Shown here in pieces: positions 16,491 through 25,044 of a stretch of DNA of 64,000 bases. The position numbers and the translations under genes are program-made. How positions within the stretch are numbered: the stretch's first letter is position 1; the number at the start of each line of letters is the position of its first letter. This DNA comes from Pseudomonas peradeniyensis (GTDB lineage: Bacteria > Pseudomonadota > Gammaproteobacteria > Pseudomonadales > Pseudomonadaceae). The notes beneath the pieces were generated by a model. That model did not search any database, had not been told where the DNA came from, and was given only the letters and a program-made list of their open reading frames with translations. The stretch lies in NCBI RefSeq assembly GCF_014268935.2, contig NZ_JABWRJ020000004.1, positions 620,001-684,000 on the forward strand. Reading direction: 5' to 3'.

Positions 16491-17084
16491 ATGGCAGGGC
16501 GACCTCGGGAATTCGACAAGCAACAGGCGCTGCGCAAGGCGATGCGCCTGTTCTGGGAACATGGCTACGAAGGCACCTCTATGTCGGCCCTGGTGTCCGC
16601 GCTGGGCATCGCCTCCGCACGTATCTACGCGGCCTTCGGCAGCAAGCAGCAACTGTTCGAGGAGGCCGTGGCCTTGTACGAGTCAGCCGAGGGTGGCTTC
16701 GCTGACCGCGCCCTGGCCCTGCCGGACATCCACCAGGCCCTGGCGCGGATGTTCGAGGACGCCATCAGCACCTATACCCGCGCCGACGAGCCCAGGGGCT
16801 GCCTGGTGGTCAGCGCCGCCAGCGGCGTGGCGCCGGACAACCTGGCCGTCCAGCAGTGGTTGTCCGGGCATCGCCGGCAGCGCACCGAGTCGATCATCGA
16901 GCGCCTGCGCCAGGCCCGTGACCAAGGGCAACTGCCGGCCGACACGCAGGTCGAGGCCCTCGGCCACTTCTATGCCACCTTTCTCCACGGCATTTCCGTA
17001 CAGGCCCGCGACGGCGTGCCTGCGCATGATCTGCGCGAGGCAAGCCACCAGACCTTGACCCTGCTGCCGAACAGCCAGGGCTGA
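16491..17084 (+). CDS. TetR/AcrR-family transcriptional regulator
   Basis: 197 aa. The N-terminal TetR helix-turn-helix spans residues ~8-55 (ALRKAMRLFWEHGYEGTSMS, ALGIASARIYAAFGSKQQLF). The C-terminal ligand domain is AcrR/YxaF-like (PRGCLVVSAASG). It is divergent from the TIM-barrel/hydrolase operon across a long palindrome, so it probably represses that operon and itself. The ligand is unknown. Confidence 0.88.
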   Translation: MAGRPREFDKQQALRKAMRLFWEHGYEGTSMSALVSALGIASARIYAAFGSKQQLFEEAVALYESAEGGFADRALALPDIHQALARMFEDAISTYTRADEPRGCLVVSAASGVAPDNLAVQQWLSGHRRQRTESIIERLRQARDQGQLPADTQVEALGHFYATFLHGISVQARDGVPAHDLREASHQTLTLLPNSQG

Positions 17085-17094
17085 CGCGTTCACC

Positions 17095-17108
17095 TGTAGG
17101 AGCGGCCC
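17095..17108. repeat. Truncated class 2 REP
   Basis: TGTAGGAGCGGCCC matches only the 5' half of the class 2 REP core at 11108, with no partner arm nearby. It is a decayed or partial copy between two TetR genes. Confidence 0.6.
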
Positions 17109-17169
17109 GTTTACTTCGGACACGGCAAAGCTGTTAGCCTTGCCCTGTTCAGGTCACCACGGACAGCCC

Positions 17170-17790
17170 ATGGCCAACCACAAGATCGAGATCCGCCGGC
17201 GCAACGTCGAGAAGATCCTGCAAGCCGCCGAGCAGGTGTTCGCCGACAAGGGCTACGCCGCCACCTCCATGGGCGATATCGCCGAGCGGGCGCAACTGCC
17301 GCGCTCCAACCTGCACTACTACTTCAGCACCAAGGACGAACTGTACCGCGCCGTGCTGCAGGACCTGCTGGATGTGTGGAAGCAGGACGCCCTGTGCTTC
17401 GAGCACTTCGACGACCCGCGGGTGGTGCTGACCAGCTACATCCGCGCCAAGATGGGCCACTCGCGCTCAAGGCCACTGGGCTCGAAGATCTGGGCCGAGG
17501 AGATGCTCCATGGCGCCCCGCTGCTCGGCGCCAGCCTGGACGAAATCCTGGTGCCCTGGGCGCAGCTCAAGCAAGCGAAGATTCGCAGCTGGGTCGAGGA
17601 CCGGCGCATCCTGCCGGTGGAGCCGTCGGCGCTGCTGTACATGATCTGGGCCGCGACCCAGCACTACGCCGACTTCGGTTACCAGGTCAACCTGCTCAAT
17701 GGCGGCGAGCCGCTGTCCGACCTGGCGTTCGAGCAGGCGGTGCAGACCGTCACCGGCGTCATCCTGCGCGGTATCGGCCTGGAGCCTTAG
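17170..17790 (+). CDS. TetR-family regulator, RutR/YcdC-like
   Basis: 206 aa from ATG 17170. TetR helix-turn-helix at ~10-57 (ILQAAEQVFADKGYAATSM, LPRSNLHYYFSTKDELYRAV). The C-terminal part (SRPLGSKIWAEEMLHGAPLL, YMIWAATQHYADF) resembles the RutR-type ligand domain, whose E. coli member senses uracil. No rut or pyd gene is adjacent, but a full pyrimidine catabolic block starts 12 kb away, so a link is possible but unproven. Its stop overlaps the convergent LysR gene by 4 bp. Confidence 0.8.
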   Translation: MANHKIEIRRRNVEKILQAAEQVFADKGYAATSMGDIAERAQLPRSNLHYYFSTKDELYRAVLQDLLDVWKQDALCFEHFDDPRVVLTSYIRAKMGHSRSRPLGSKIWAEEMLHGAPLLGASLDEILVPWAQLKQAKIRSWVEDRRILPVEPSALLYMIWAATQHYADFGYQVNLLNGGEPLSDLAFEQAVQTVTGVILRGIGLEP

Positions 17791-18689
17791 CGGCCCAGGT
17801 GCTCGCACAGGAAGTCGATGAACACCCGGGTTTTGTGCGGCACATGGTTGCCGTTGGGGTAGACCACGCTGATCGGCTGCGCCGGCAGGCTGTAATCCGG
17901 TAGCACACGCCGCAACCTGCCGGCGTCCAGATCCTCCTCGACCAGCCAGGCAGGCAGCACCGCCACTCCCAGCGCGGCGCAGGCCATCGCGCGGATGGCG
18001 TGGGACGCATTTGACTGGTAGGCCGCCCTGCCCACCACGCTCATGCTGCCCGTCCGCGCGCCGTGCAAGGTCCAGCTGGTCGGGCTGTGCAGGTTGCTGT
18101 TGGCGATCCAGGGCACATCGGCCAGGTCGGCGGGTTGGGCGATTACATGGCGGGCGAGAAAGTCCGGTGAGGCCACCAGCAGGATGTCGTAGTCGGCCAA
18201 CTTGCGACTGCGCAGGTTCGAGTCGGTCAAGGCGCCGAGGCGCACCACCAGGTCGAGCCGTTCGGCAATCAGGTCGCTCAGCGACGAGTCGGTTTCATAA
18301 CTGATCGACAGCGCCGGGTAGCGCTCGGCGAACAACGGGATCAGCGGCAGGATGAAGCGCTCGCCGTACTCCCCGGTGGTGCTGATGCGCAGTCTGCCCG
18401 ATACGCCGTTGTGCCGACGCAGCACACTGTCGAAGGCGCCTTCGACGTCGCTGACGATCACCTTGAAATCGTCGTAGAAGCCCTGGCCGGTTTCGGTCGG
18501 GGCAACGGCGCGGGTGCTGCGCGCCAGCAGCGTCACCCCCAGGGCCTGCTCCAGTGCCTTGACGTGCTGGCTGGCCATGGCTTTGCTGATGCCGAGAAAG
18601 TCCGCCGCCTTGGTGAAGGAGCCGAAATCGACCACCGCCAGAAACGTCTGCACCCGGTTGAGCTGGGTGTGGAGGGCCGTGCGCGGCAT
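17787..18689 (-). CDS. LysR-family transcriptional regulator
   Basis: 300 aa. Winged helix-turn-helix at residues ~9-68 (LNRVQTFLAVVDFGSFTKAA, MASQHVKALEQALGVTLLAR). The substrate-binding domain runs from ~95, with the CrgA-like pattern SGRLRISTTGEYGERF. It is divergent from an MFS exporter gene with 90 bp between, so it probably controls that gene. The effector is unknown. Confidence 0.9.
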   Translation of the reverse strand: MPRTALHTQLNRVQTFLAVVDFGSFTKAADFLGISKAMASQHVKALEQALGVTLLARSTRAVAPTETGQGFYDDFKVIVSDVEGAFDSVLRRHNGVSGRLRISTTGEYGERFILPLIPLFAERYPALSISYETDSSLSDLIAERLDLVVRLGALTDSNLRSRKLADYDILLVASPDFLARHVIAQPADLADVPWIANSNLHSPTSWTLHGARTGSMSVVGRAAYQSNASHAIRAMACAALGVAVLPAWLVEEDLDAGRLRRVLPDYSLPAQPISVVYPNGNHVPHKTRVFIDFLCEHLGR

Positions 18690-18779
18690 TGTTCACTTCC
18701 ATCAAACAGAGTTTCAAGGGTAGCGACATCGACAGGGACAGTCCACGGCACCTACGCTGCGCGCCGAAAAGGAGTAGCA

Positions 18780-20135
18780 ATGACGTATCGGTATCGCGTG
18801 GCAACGATCTTCCTGATGGGCTTTTTCATCGATTGCATCAACCTGTTCATGCCGACCGTGGCGTTGCCGCGGATCGCGGCCGAGTTCGCCATTGGCAACG
18901 CCAGCAGCGCCTGGGTCGGCAATGCCTACATGCTCGGGCTGACCCTGGCCGTGCCGGTGAGCACCTGGCTGGCGAGCCGCTGGGGCGCGCGGCGCCTGCT
19001 GTGCGCCGCCATGCTGGGGTTCAGCGTGGCCGTGTGGGGCTGCGGCGAAGCCGCAAGCTTCGCCGCGCTGATCACCTGGCGCCTGCTCCAGGGCATGGCC
19101 GGTGGCTTGCTGATCCCGGTGGGGCAAGCACTGACCTTCGAGCGGTTCCAGGGCCCGGAGCGCGCCCGCGTGTCCACCCTGGTGATGGCCGTGGCGCTGC
19201 TGGCGCCGGCGCTGTCACCCACCCTCGGCGGAATGATCGTCGACCATGGCCGCTGGCCGTGGGTCTTTCACTGCAACATCCCGCTGGCCCTGCTCACGGC
19301 GGCGCTGGCCTGGGCCTGGATTGACCAGGCACCGGCCCCGGCGGCGCCACGCCCGGACTTCAAGGGTTTGCTGCTGGTCAGCGCCGCCCTCGCCTGCCTG
19401 CTGCTGGGCCTGTCGCTGTACGGTGCCGGCCATGGCATCACGCTGGCCATCGCCTGCCTGCTGGCCGGCTTGTCCTGCGCCCTGCTCTACCGCGCCCACT
19501 ACCAACGCTCGGCCGGGGGCATCATTGAGCTGAAGCTGCTCGGCAGCCCTCGCCTGCGGGTCTCGATGCAGGTCTACCATGCGATCCCCGGGGTGTTCAC
19601 CGGGGTCAACCTGCTGAACATCTTCTACCTGCAGGACGTGCTGGGCCTGAGCGCCCAGGCCACCGGCCTGTTCATGCTGGTCTATGCCGCCGGGGCCTTC
19701 GCCGCCATGCTGCTGGCCGGCCGGCTTTACAACCGCGTCGGTGCCGCCCGACTGTTGCTGCTCGGCCTGCTCCTGCACAGCCTGGGTATCGGCCTGCTGG
19801 TCATGGTCGACACGCAGACCGATAGCGCGGTACTGGTTGCGGCCTACGGCCTCATGGGCATTGGCGGCGGCATCGGCGCCAACACCGCCCAGACCACCGC
19901 GCTGCTCGACTTCGGCGGCGAGCGGATGCAGCAGGCCAGCGTGCTGTGGAACCTCAATCGGCAGATGGCGTTCAGCGTCGGCGCCGCCCTGCTGTTGATG
20001 ATCTTCAACCTATTGCTGGTGGGTCTGGACTCACCTGCGGCCTATCACCTGACCTTCGCCCTGGCCGCGCTGCTGGGGCTGACGCCACTGCTGTCACTCA
20101 ACACACTGCCCAAGGAGAATCACGCCCATGCCTGA
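18780..20135 (+). CDS. MFS transporter, DHA2 (14-TMS) drug efflux type
   Basis: 451 aa from ATG 18780 with GGAG about 6 bp upstream. Many hydrophobic segments. MFS motif A variant LASRWGARRLL between TM2 and TM3, DHA motif C-like WRLLQGMAGGLLIPVGQAL, and LAPALSPTLGGMIVD. It would be a proton-coupled exporter of drugs or metabolites in the inner membrane. It overlaps the next gene by 8 bp and is divergent from a LysR gene. Confidence 0.88.
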   Translation: MTYRYRVATIFLMGFFIDCINLFMPTVALPRIAAEFAIGNASSAWVGNAYMLGLTLAVPVSTWLASRWGARRLLCAAMLGFSVAVWGCGEAASFAALITWRLLQGMAGGLLIPVGQALTFERFQGPERARVSTLVMAVALLAPALSPTLGGMIVDHGRWPWVFHCNIPLALLTAALAWAWIDQAPAPAAPRPDFKGLLLVSAALACLLLGLSLYGAGHGITLAIACLLAGLSCALLYRAHYQRSAGGIIELKLLGSPRLRVSMQVYHAIPGVFTGVNLLNIFYLQDVLGLSAQATGLFMLVYAAGAFAAMLLAGRLYNRVGAARLLLLGLLLHSLGIGLLVMVDTQTDSAVLVAAYGLMGIGGGIGANTAQTTALLDFGGERMQQASVLWNLNRQMAFSVGAALLLMIFNLLLVGLDSPAAYHLTFALAALLGLTPLLSLNTLPKENHAHA

Positions 20136-20529
20136 ACACGCGATTGCCCGCGCCGAGCGCAGCATTCATCACGTCCACGAACTGATCCAGATGGTCTTCA
20201 CTCGCCCGGCGGCCGAGACCCTCTCGGTGCTCGGGGGGCTGATGGCGGTGTTCGCCGATGATTTCAGCATGGTTGGCACGACAGGCACGCAGGTCACTCG
20301 CCAGCAGGTCGAGCAGCTGTTCAAGGGGGCCGCCGGGACAAGGCCCGGGCTGCAGATCACCGTCAGCGATGTGCAAGTGGTGTGGCAGGCCGGGTTGAAT
20401 GTGGCGGTGCGCTACAAGGAAACCCACCGCTCGCAGGGCATGGCGCAGGCGCGCTGGTCGCTGGCGTTGCTCGAATGCAGTGACCGTGGGGTGGTGTGGC
20501 GCTGCCTGCATGAAACCGCGATTGCCTAG
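20128..20529 (+). CDS. NTF2-like (SnoaL/DUF4440-type) small protein
   Basis: 133 aa. The cone-shaped NTF2-like fold is suggested by length and pattern: an N-terminal helix pair, then LGGLMAVFADDFSMVGTTG (early strand and active pocket), followed by TVSDVQVVWQAGLNVAVRYKET and a terminal strand WRCLHETAIA. No catalytic residue can be assigned. The ATG overlaps the MFS stop, so the two are translated together, perhaps binding or modifying the exported compound. Function is inference. Confidence 0.65.
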   Translation: MPEHAIARAERSIHHVHELIQMVFTRPAAETLSVLGGLMAVFADDFSMVGTTGTQVTRQQVEQLFKGAAGTRPGLQITVSDVQVVWQAGLNVAVRYKETHRSQGMAQARWSLALLECSDRGVVWRCLHETAIA

Positions 20530-20557
20530 GCGATTGCGCGTCTGCAACCCCGGCCAA

Positions 20558-21319
20558 TCAATCAGACATGGCTCGTTCCACAGCGCCATGGGTGCGCTCG
20601 AACTGCAACGGCGTCACCGTCACGTGACCTCGTGCCAGTTCCGCCATTTCGCTGCCGGGCTCATCCTCGGTGCGGTGATTGTTCAGCTGCAACCAGTGGT
20701 ACTCGAAGTGTCGCGGGTCGACCTCGGTACGCACCGAGACGCTGTTCAACGGCCCGACACCCTGGCGCGTCACCTTCAACGGCCGGACGGCCTCCAGGGC
20801 ACAATCAGGGAAGTTGACGTTGAGGCAGGCATCGGCCGGCCAAGGCATATCCAGCACGCCGAGAATCACCTCGGGCGCCAGGTTCAGGCCGATGTCCCAG
20901 GGCACCGCGTCGCGGTCGCTGTAGGCCTGGCTGAGGGCGATCGAGCGTACCCCCAGCAGCAGCCCGGTCATCGCCGCGCCGACCGTTCCGGAGAATACGG
21001 TTTCAGTGCCCAGGTTCGCCCCACGGTTGATACCGGATAACACAAGGTCAGGCCTGGCGTCTTTGAGCAGATGCCCCAGCGCCAGCGCCACGCAGTCACC
21101 CGGCGTGCCGGTGACGGCGAAGCGCCGCTCGCCATGGCTGCTTACCCGCAGCGGGGCGTGCAGGCTCAGCGAATGGGAAGTGCCGCTCTGGTCGCGGTGC
21201 GGCGCCACTACCCACACCTCCCTGGCCAGCCTGGCCGCCACCTGTTCCAGCACGGCCAGGCCGGGCGCGTCGATGCCATCGTCGTTGGTCAACAGAATGC
21301 GTTCGAATCGATAGGTCAT
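20558..21319 (-). CDS. surE-like: SurE-family 5'/3'-nucleotidase
   Basis: 253 aa phosphatase of the SurE family, which removes phosphate from nucleoside mono- and other small phosphates. Metal site: Asp13-Asp14 in TNDDGIDAPG, Ser in DQSGTSHS and Asn in SGINRGANLG. The canonical pseudomonad surE sits beside pcm and rpoS. This copy instead ends a seven-gene operon with an ATP-grasp ligase and an aldolase, so it is probably a paralogue recruited to that pathway, acting on a phosphorylated intermediate. Confidence 0.88.
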   Translation of the reverse strand: MTYRFERILLTNDDGIDAPGLAVLEQVAARLAREVWVVAPHRDQSGTSHSLSLHAPLRVSSHGERRFAVTGTPGDCVALALGHLLKDARPDLVLSGINRGANLGTETVFSGTVGAAMTGLLLGVRSIALSQAYSDRDAVPWDIGLNLAPEVILGVLDMPWPADACLNVNFPDCALEAVRPLKVTRQGVGPLNSVSVRTEVDPRHFEYHWLQLNNHRTEDEPGSEMAELARGHVTVTPLQFERTHGAVERAMSD

Positions 21320-21367
21320 GGTTCATCCTGTGAAGTTGCCGGTCAAAGGTGCCCCGGCAACGATAGC

Positions 21368-22888
21368 TCAGACATGCTCTTCCACACGCCCGACCGCGCG
21401 CACGCCCTGCTTCCAGTCGAGCCCATCGGCACAGCTGGCGGCGTGACGACCATTGATGTCCAACGCTGAGGTGAAGAAGAACTGGCCCACCGTCAGCTCG
21501 CCCACCGCATGGATCTGCCGGGTGCTGCCGGTCCGGCCCTGCACGCGATAGCTCGTCGGGTCGATGCAGACCCCCCCCTGCGGGTGACGGGTGACCGTGC
21601 CGTTTTCCAGCAGCGTGGCGAGCAACGGCGAGTCGAGCAGGTCGGCGTCGCGCGGAGAGCCGATGGCATGGATCAGCCGGTCGTAGACATGGCGCCAGCC
21701 GCTGCCCTGCAGGACCAGCCCATCGCCGCCCCGCTGCGGCGCGGCGAACGGACCGGCGACGAACTCCAGCTGGCCACTGCGCAGGTAGCTGAGGATCTTG
21801 CGCGCATTCTGCGCCGGGATGGAGACCCGATAAGCCATGAAAAAGCTGAAGTACTCGCGCAGGAAACGCGCCTGCGCGGCATCGTCCAGTGCCTGCCAGA
21901 TATCCTCGACGAACCCGTTGGTGGCATAGAGGATCGCCTGCCAGGTCCGCGCTGAGCGGGCATGCTCGAGTTCAGCCTCGATGAAACCGGCGATGTCGGC
22001 CGGCGGCGCGGGCATGGGGATCACCGCGCTGGCCTTGCCCGGTTCCTGGAAAGCCAGTTCCTTGCGGAACAGGCCGACCAGGTCGCTGATCTGCAGGCGG
22101 CCGTTCTGCGCCACCAGCGCATGGAGCCCTTCACGGGTCAGGTAGCGCAGCGTGACCGGTTCCTGGGTCCCCCGCACCACGGGAAAGTAACCACTGCGCG
22201 AATGCATGCGGATGGGGCCTCGATGCCCCCGCTCGATCAGGGCTATGACGGTATCGATGGCGCTCAGCCGTGCGCCAACCACCGCCACCCGCTCGTGGGG
22301 CGCCACCACGCGCAGCAGGCGGGAAACCGGATACGGCGTATCCAGCACCCGCGGGTCACCGGACGGCTCCGGCTTCTTGCCCAGCGGGCCACAGCACAGC
22401 ACGACCTTGCCAGTCGGCAGGCTGAGGCCACAGCGGGTGCGCAGGGTTTCCACGCCATCGATCAGGTCGATCGCACAGACCTCAGCCTGCAATTGCACCA
22501 GCTGGCAACCCAGGGTCGCGCCGCGCAGCACGATCTGCTTGAGCTGGTGCTGCAGGTAGATGCCGAACAGCGCCCGCGGCGCGAATCCGTCCGCCTCGGG
22601 ACGAAAATCGGGGTACGCGCGGCGCCAGGCCTGCGGGCTCTGCTGCAACCACTGCAGGAAATGCCCGGGCAGATGCGGGTATGGCGTGATGAGGCCGGTC
22701 CTGGTGTTGAGCAGGTTGCTCTCCAGGTCGGCCTCATAGGCCGCGCCGCGTCCGAAATCATCCCGCTTCTCGAACAGGTGGATGACGCCGGCCGGCGCGC
22801 TGCCGGCGGCCACGCGGTCCAGATGGCGTTGCAGGAAGGCAATGGCCGTCGCGCCGCAGCCGACGATTGCAAAGGCGTTTTTCATCAA
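21368..22888 (-). CDS. FAD/NAD(P)-binding protein (NAD_binding_9 type)
   Basis: 506 aa. N-terminal dinucleotide-binding motif AIVGCGATAIAFLQRHL, then LFEKRDDFGRGAAY and NLLNTRTG, typical of the PF13454-type family. A second nucleotide fold begins at VAVVGARLSAIDTVIAL. The closing part has VGELTVGQFFFTSALDING, where the family contacts flavin. Likely a flavoprotein oxidoreductase or monooxygenase-like enzyme of unknown substrate. It lies 51 bp downstream of the aminotransferase and 48 bp upstream of surE-like. Confidence 0.8.
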   Translation of the reverse strand: MMKNAFAIVGCGATAIAFLQRHLDRVAAGSAPAGVIHLFEKRDDFGRGAAYEADLESNLLNTRTGLITPYPHLPGHFLQWLQQSPQAWRRAYPDFRPEADGFAPRALFGIYLQHQLKQIVLRGATLGCQLVQLQAEVCAIDLIDGVETLRTRCGLSLPTGKVVLCCGPLGKKPEPSGDPRVLDTPYPVSRLLRVVAPHERVAVVGARLSAIDTVIALIERGHRGPIRMHSRSGYFPVVRGTQEPVTLRYLTREGLHALVAQNGRLQISDLVGLFRKELAFQEPGKASAVIPMPAPPADIAGFIEAELEHARSARTWQAILYATNGFVEDIWQALDDAAQARFLREYFSFFMAYRVSIPAQNARKILSYLRSGQLEFVAGPFAAPQRGGDGLVLQGSGWRHVYDRLIHAIGSPRDADLLDSPLLATLLENGTVTRHPQGGVCIDPTSYRVQGRTGSTRQIHAVGELTVGQFFFTSALDINGRHAASCADGLDWKQGVRAVGRVEEHV

Positions 22889-22939
22889 CTTGCGTCCCTC
22901 TCCAGTAATGCGTCCCTGTCCACGGATTCCGCTCCAGCC

Positions 22940-24127
22940 TCAGGCGAGCTCGCCCAGGAAAGCCTTGATGCGCTCGGCACCGGCCAGGACTTTGCCGGCT
23001 TCGCCGGAGTACGACAGCCGGGCATGCCCCGCCGCGCCGAAGAAACTGCCGGGGATCAGGGCAACGCCAAAATCCCTGAGCAGTACGTCGCAGAACGACT
23101 CGTCATCACCGATCACCTGCCCGCGGAACGACCGGCCCAGCGCCTGGCCGATATCGAGGAACAGGTAGAACGCTCCGGCAGGCTCGCAGAAGCGCAGCAA
23201 CGGCGCACCGTGCAGCACCTCGAGCAAGGCCTGGCGCTGCCCGGCAAGACGCTGCCGGGCGGCGATGGAGAACGCCTGGTCACCCTCCAGCGCCGCCGTC
23301 GCCGCCGCCGCCGCGGGGGCCGGCAGGTTGGAGATCGAGTTGGAGTTGAGCGTGGTGACCGCGTCGGCGATCCGCCGGTCCGCCGCCAGCAAGCCGACCC
23401 GCCACCCCGGCATGCCATAGAGCTTGGAGACGCTGTCGATCTTGATGATGCGCCCGGCCAGATCCGGCGCCACCGTCAGCAGGTCGGGACAGCTGTCCAT
23501 GTCGTAGACGAAGCGCTGGTAGACGTCATCGCAAATGATCCAGACGTCATGATTGCGCAGCACTTGCGCCAGCCCCTGGAGTTCCTCGGCCGAGTACACG
23601 GCACCTGTGGGATTGCCGGGGGAGTTGAGCAGCACCACCCGCACCTGTTCGTCGAGCGCCTGTTCCAGGGCCTGGGGGGACATCTTGTAGCCGCTGTGCG
23701 CGGTGCAGCGCACATCGACGACACCCGCTCCGACCAGATCGGCGATATCGAAGTAGGTCGGCCAGCACGGGGTCGACACCAGCAGCTTGTCACCTGGGCG
23801 GATGATCGCCCGCAGCACGCTGAACAGCAGGTGCTTGGCGCCGAGGCCGGCGACCAGGTTGCGTTCGTCGAAATGCGCGTGGCCAAGGCGCCGCAGGTAG
23901 CCCAGGTAGGCCTTGAGCAATGCCGGGTCGCCACGGCTGGCGCCATAGCCGCCGGTGTCCTCGTGCGCCGCCCGCACTGCCGCCTCGACGATATGGGGCG
24001 CCGGCAGGAAGCCGGGCACGCCGACACCCAGGTCGATGACCGGCTGCGGCGCCTCCCTGACCTTCTGCGCCACCCCGAGGATCGGACAGAATCGCGCGAA
24101 TTCCAGGTCTGCTGAAAGCGTAGGCAT
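22940..24127 (-). CDS. PLP-dependent aminotransferase, class I/II
   Basis: 395 aa from ATG 24127 (MPTLSADLEF), preceded by GGAG. The frame is open far upstream, but that part overlaps the dehydrogenase gene. Fold type I features: VVLLNSPGNPTGAVY, ICDDVYQRFVYD and the PLP lysine in DSVSKLYGMPGWRVG. It would swap an amino group onto a 2-oxo acid. In this operon the natural candidate acceptor is the 4-hydroxy-2-oxo acid produced by the aldolase, giving a 4-hydroxy amino acid. That role is inference. Confidence 0.88.
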   Translation of the reverse strand: MPTLSADLEFARFCPILGVAQKVREAPQPVIDLGVGVPGFLPAPHIVEAAVRAAHEDTGGYGASRGDPALLKAYLGYLRRLGHAHFDERNLVAGLGAKHLLFSVLRAIIRPGDKLLVSTPCWPTYFDIADLVGAGVVDVRCTAHSGYKMSPQALEQALDEQVRVVLLNSPGNPTGAVYSAEELQGLAQVLRNHDVWIICDDVYQRFVYDMDSCPDLLTVAPDLAGRIIKIDSVSKLYGMPGWRVGLLAADRRIADAVTTLNSNSISNLPAPAAAAATAALEGDQAFSIAARQRLAGQRQALLEVLHGAPLLRFCEPAGAFYLFLDIGQALGRSFRGQVIGDDESFCDVLLRDFGVALIPGSFFGAAGHARLSYSGEAGKVLAGAERIKAFLGELA

Positions 24128-24150
24128 GCAGGATTCTCCAGAAGTCCGTT

Positions 24151-25029
24151 TCAGGCGGCGCGCACGGCCATGCGGCCACGCGCCATGAGCGCGGCCATGT
24201 GGGTGGCCGTCGCGGTGATGATGTCGAGATTGCCGGCACTCGGATCGAGGTAGTCCCCCGCTCCCTCGACCCGCACCATGGTGAACAGGCGACCTTCGCT
24301 GTAGTGCAGGTCGACGATCACCTCGTAGCCCGGCACGGCCTCGCGCACCAGCGCCACGGCCCGCTCCACCTCGCGACGGGTGGCGGCCAGGTCGGCCTGG
24401 GCGATCAGTGCCGAGACCGCCGTCTGCATGTAGACATTGGGCTTGGCCGGGTTGATGTTGAGGATCGCCTTGACCTGAGCGCAGCCGGTGAAGCGCCGCA
24501 GCGCCTGTTCGGTGGTGGTGATGTAGTTGCTCAGGTTGCGGCGGGTGGCGGGGCCTGCGCTTTCGGCGCTGATCGACGACACCACCTCGATGTAGCGCAC
24601 CGCCGGGTTGGCCCGGGCGATGGCGGCGGCCAGCGGAATCGAGGCCTGCCCCCCACAGGTGATCATGTTGACGTTGCTCGCCCCGGTCAGCTCCAGGCCG
24701 TTGAGCGAAGGCACGCACAGTTGGCCCAGGGCCGCCGGGGTGAGGTTGATGATCACCTTGCCGGCCTCGATCAGGCGCGGCGCGTGGCGCTCATGGTCGG
24801 CGGCCGAGGTGGCGTCGAACACCAGGTCGAACTCGCCGATCCGGGCGAACAGGCCTTCGATGCCATCGGCGGTGGTGGCGACCCCGCGTTCACGGGCGAA
24901 GGCAAGGCCCGCGGAGTGCGGGGAACGTCCGGCGACCAGCGTGCAGTCCAGGTCAGGGTGGGCCAGGACCTTGCACAGGATGTCGCAACCGATGTTGCCG
25001 CTGCCGATAATGGCGGTTTTCAGGGACAT
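24151..25029 (-). CDS. Acetaldehyde dehydrogenase (acylating), MhpF/DmpF family
   Basis: 292 aa, slightly short for the family. It interconverts an acyl-CoA and its aldehyde with NAD(H). Rossmann motif IIGSGNIGCDILCKVL at 6-21. Catalytic Cys in NMITCGGQA. Family stretch LNINPAKPNVYMQTAV. In meta-cleavage pathways it partners with the aldolase encoded next door and channels acetaldehyde. No aromatic catabolic genes are near, so here it may run toward aldehyde to feed the aldolase in biosynthesis. Confidence 0.9.
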   Translation of the reverse strand: MSLKTAIIGSGNIGCDILCKVLAHPDLDCTLVAGRSPHSAGLAFARERGVATTADGIEGLFARIGEFDLVFDATSAADHERHAPRLIEAGKVIINLTPAALGQLCVPSLNGLELTGASNVNMITCGGQASIPLAAAIARANPAVRYIEVVSSISAESAGPATRRNLSNYITTTEQALRRFTGCAQVKAILNINPAKPNVYMQTAVSALIAQADLAATRREVERAVALVREAVPGYEVIVDLHYSEGRLFTMVRVEGAGDYLDPSAGNLDIITATATHMAALMARGRMAVRAA

Positions 25030-25044
25030 GAACGCACTCCAGGG

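Noticed and set aside
21962..24115. 717-aa open frame on the plus strand
   Set aside because: Antisense of the FAD-protein and aminotransferase genes; repetitive Arg/Gln/Gly-rich composition typical of high-GC shadows.
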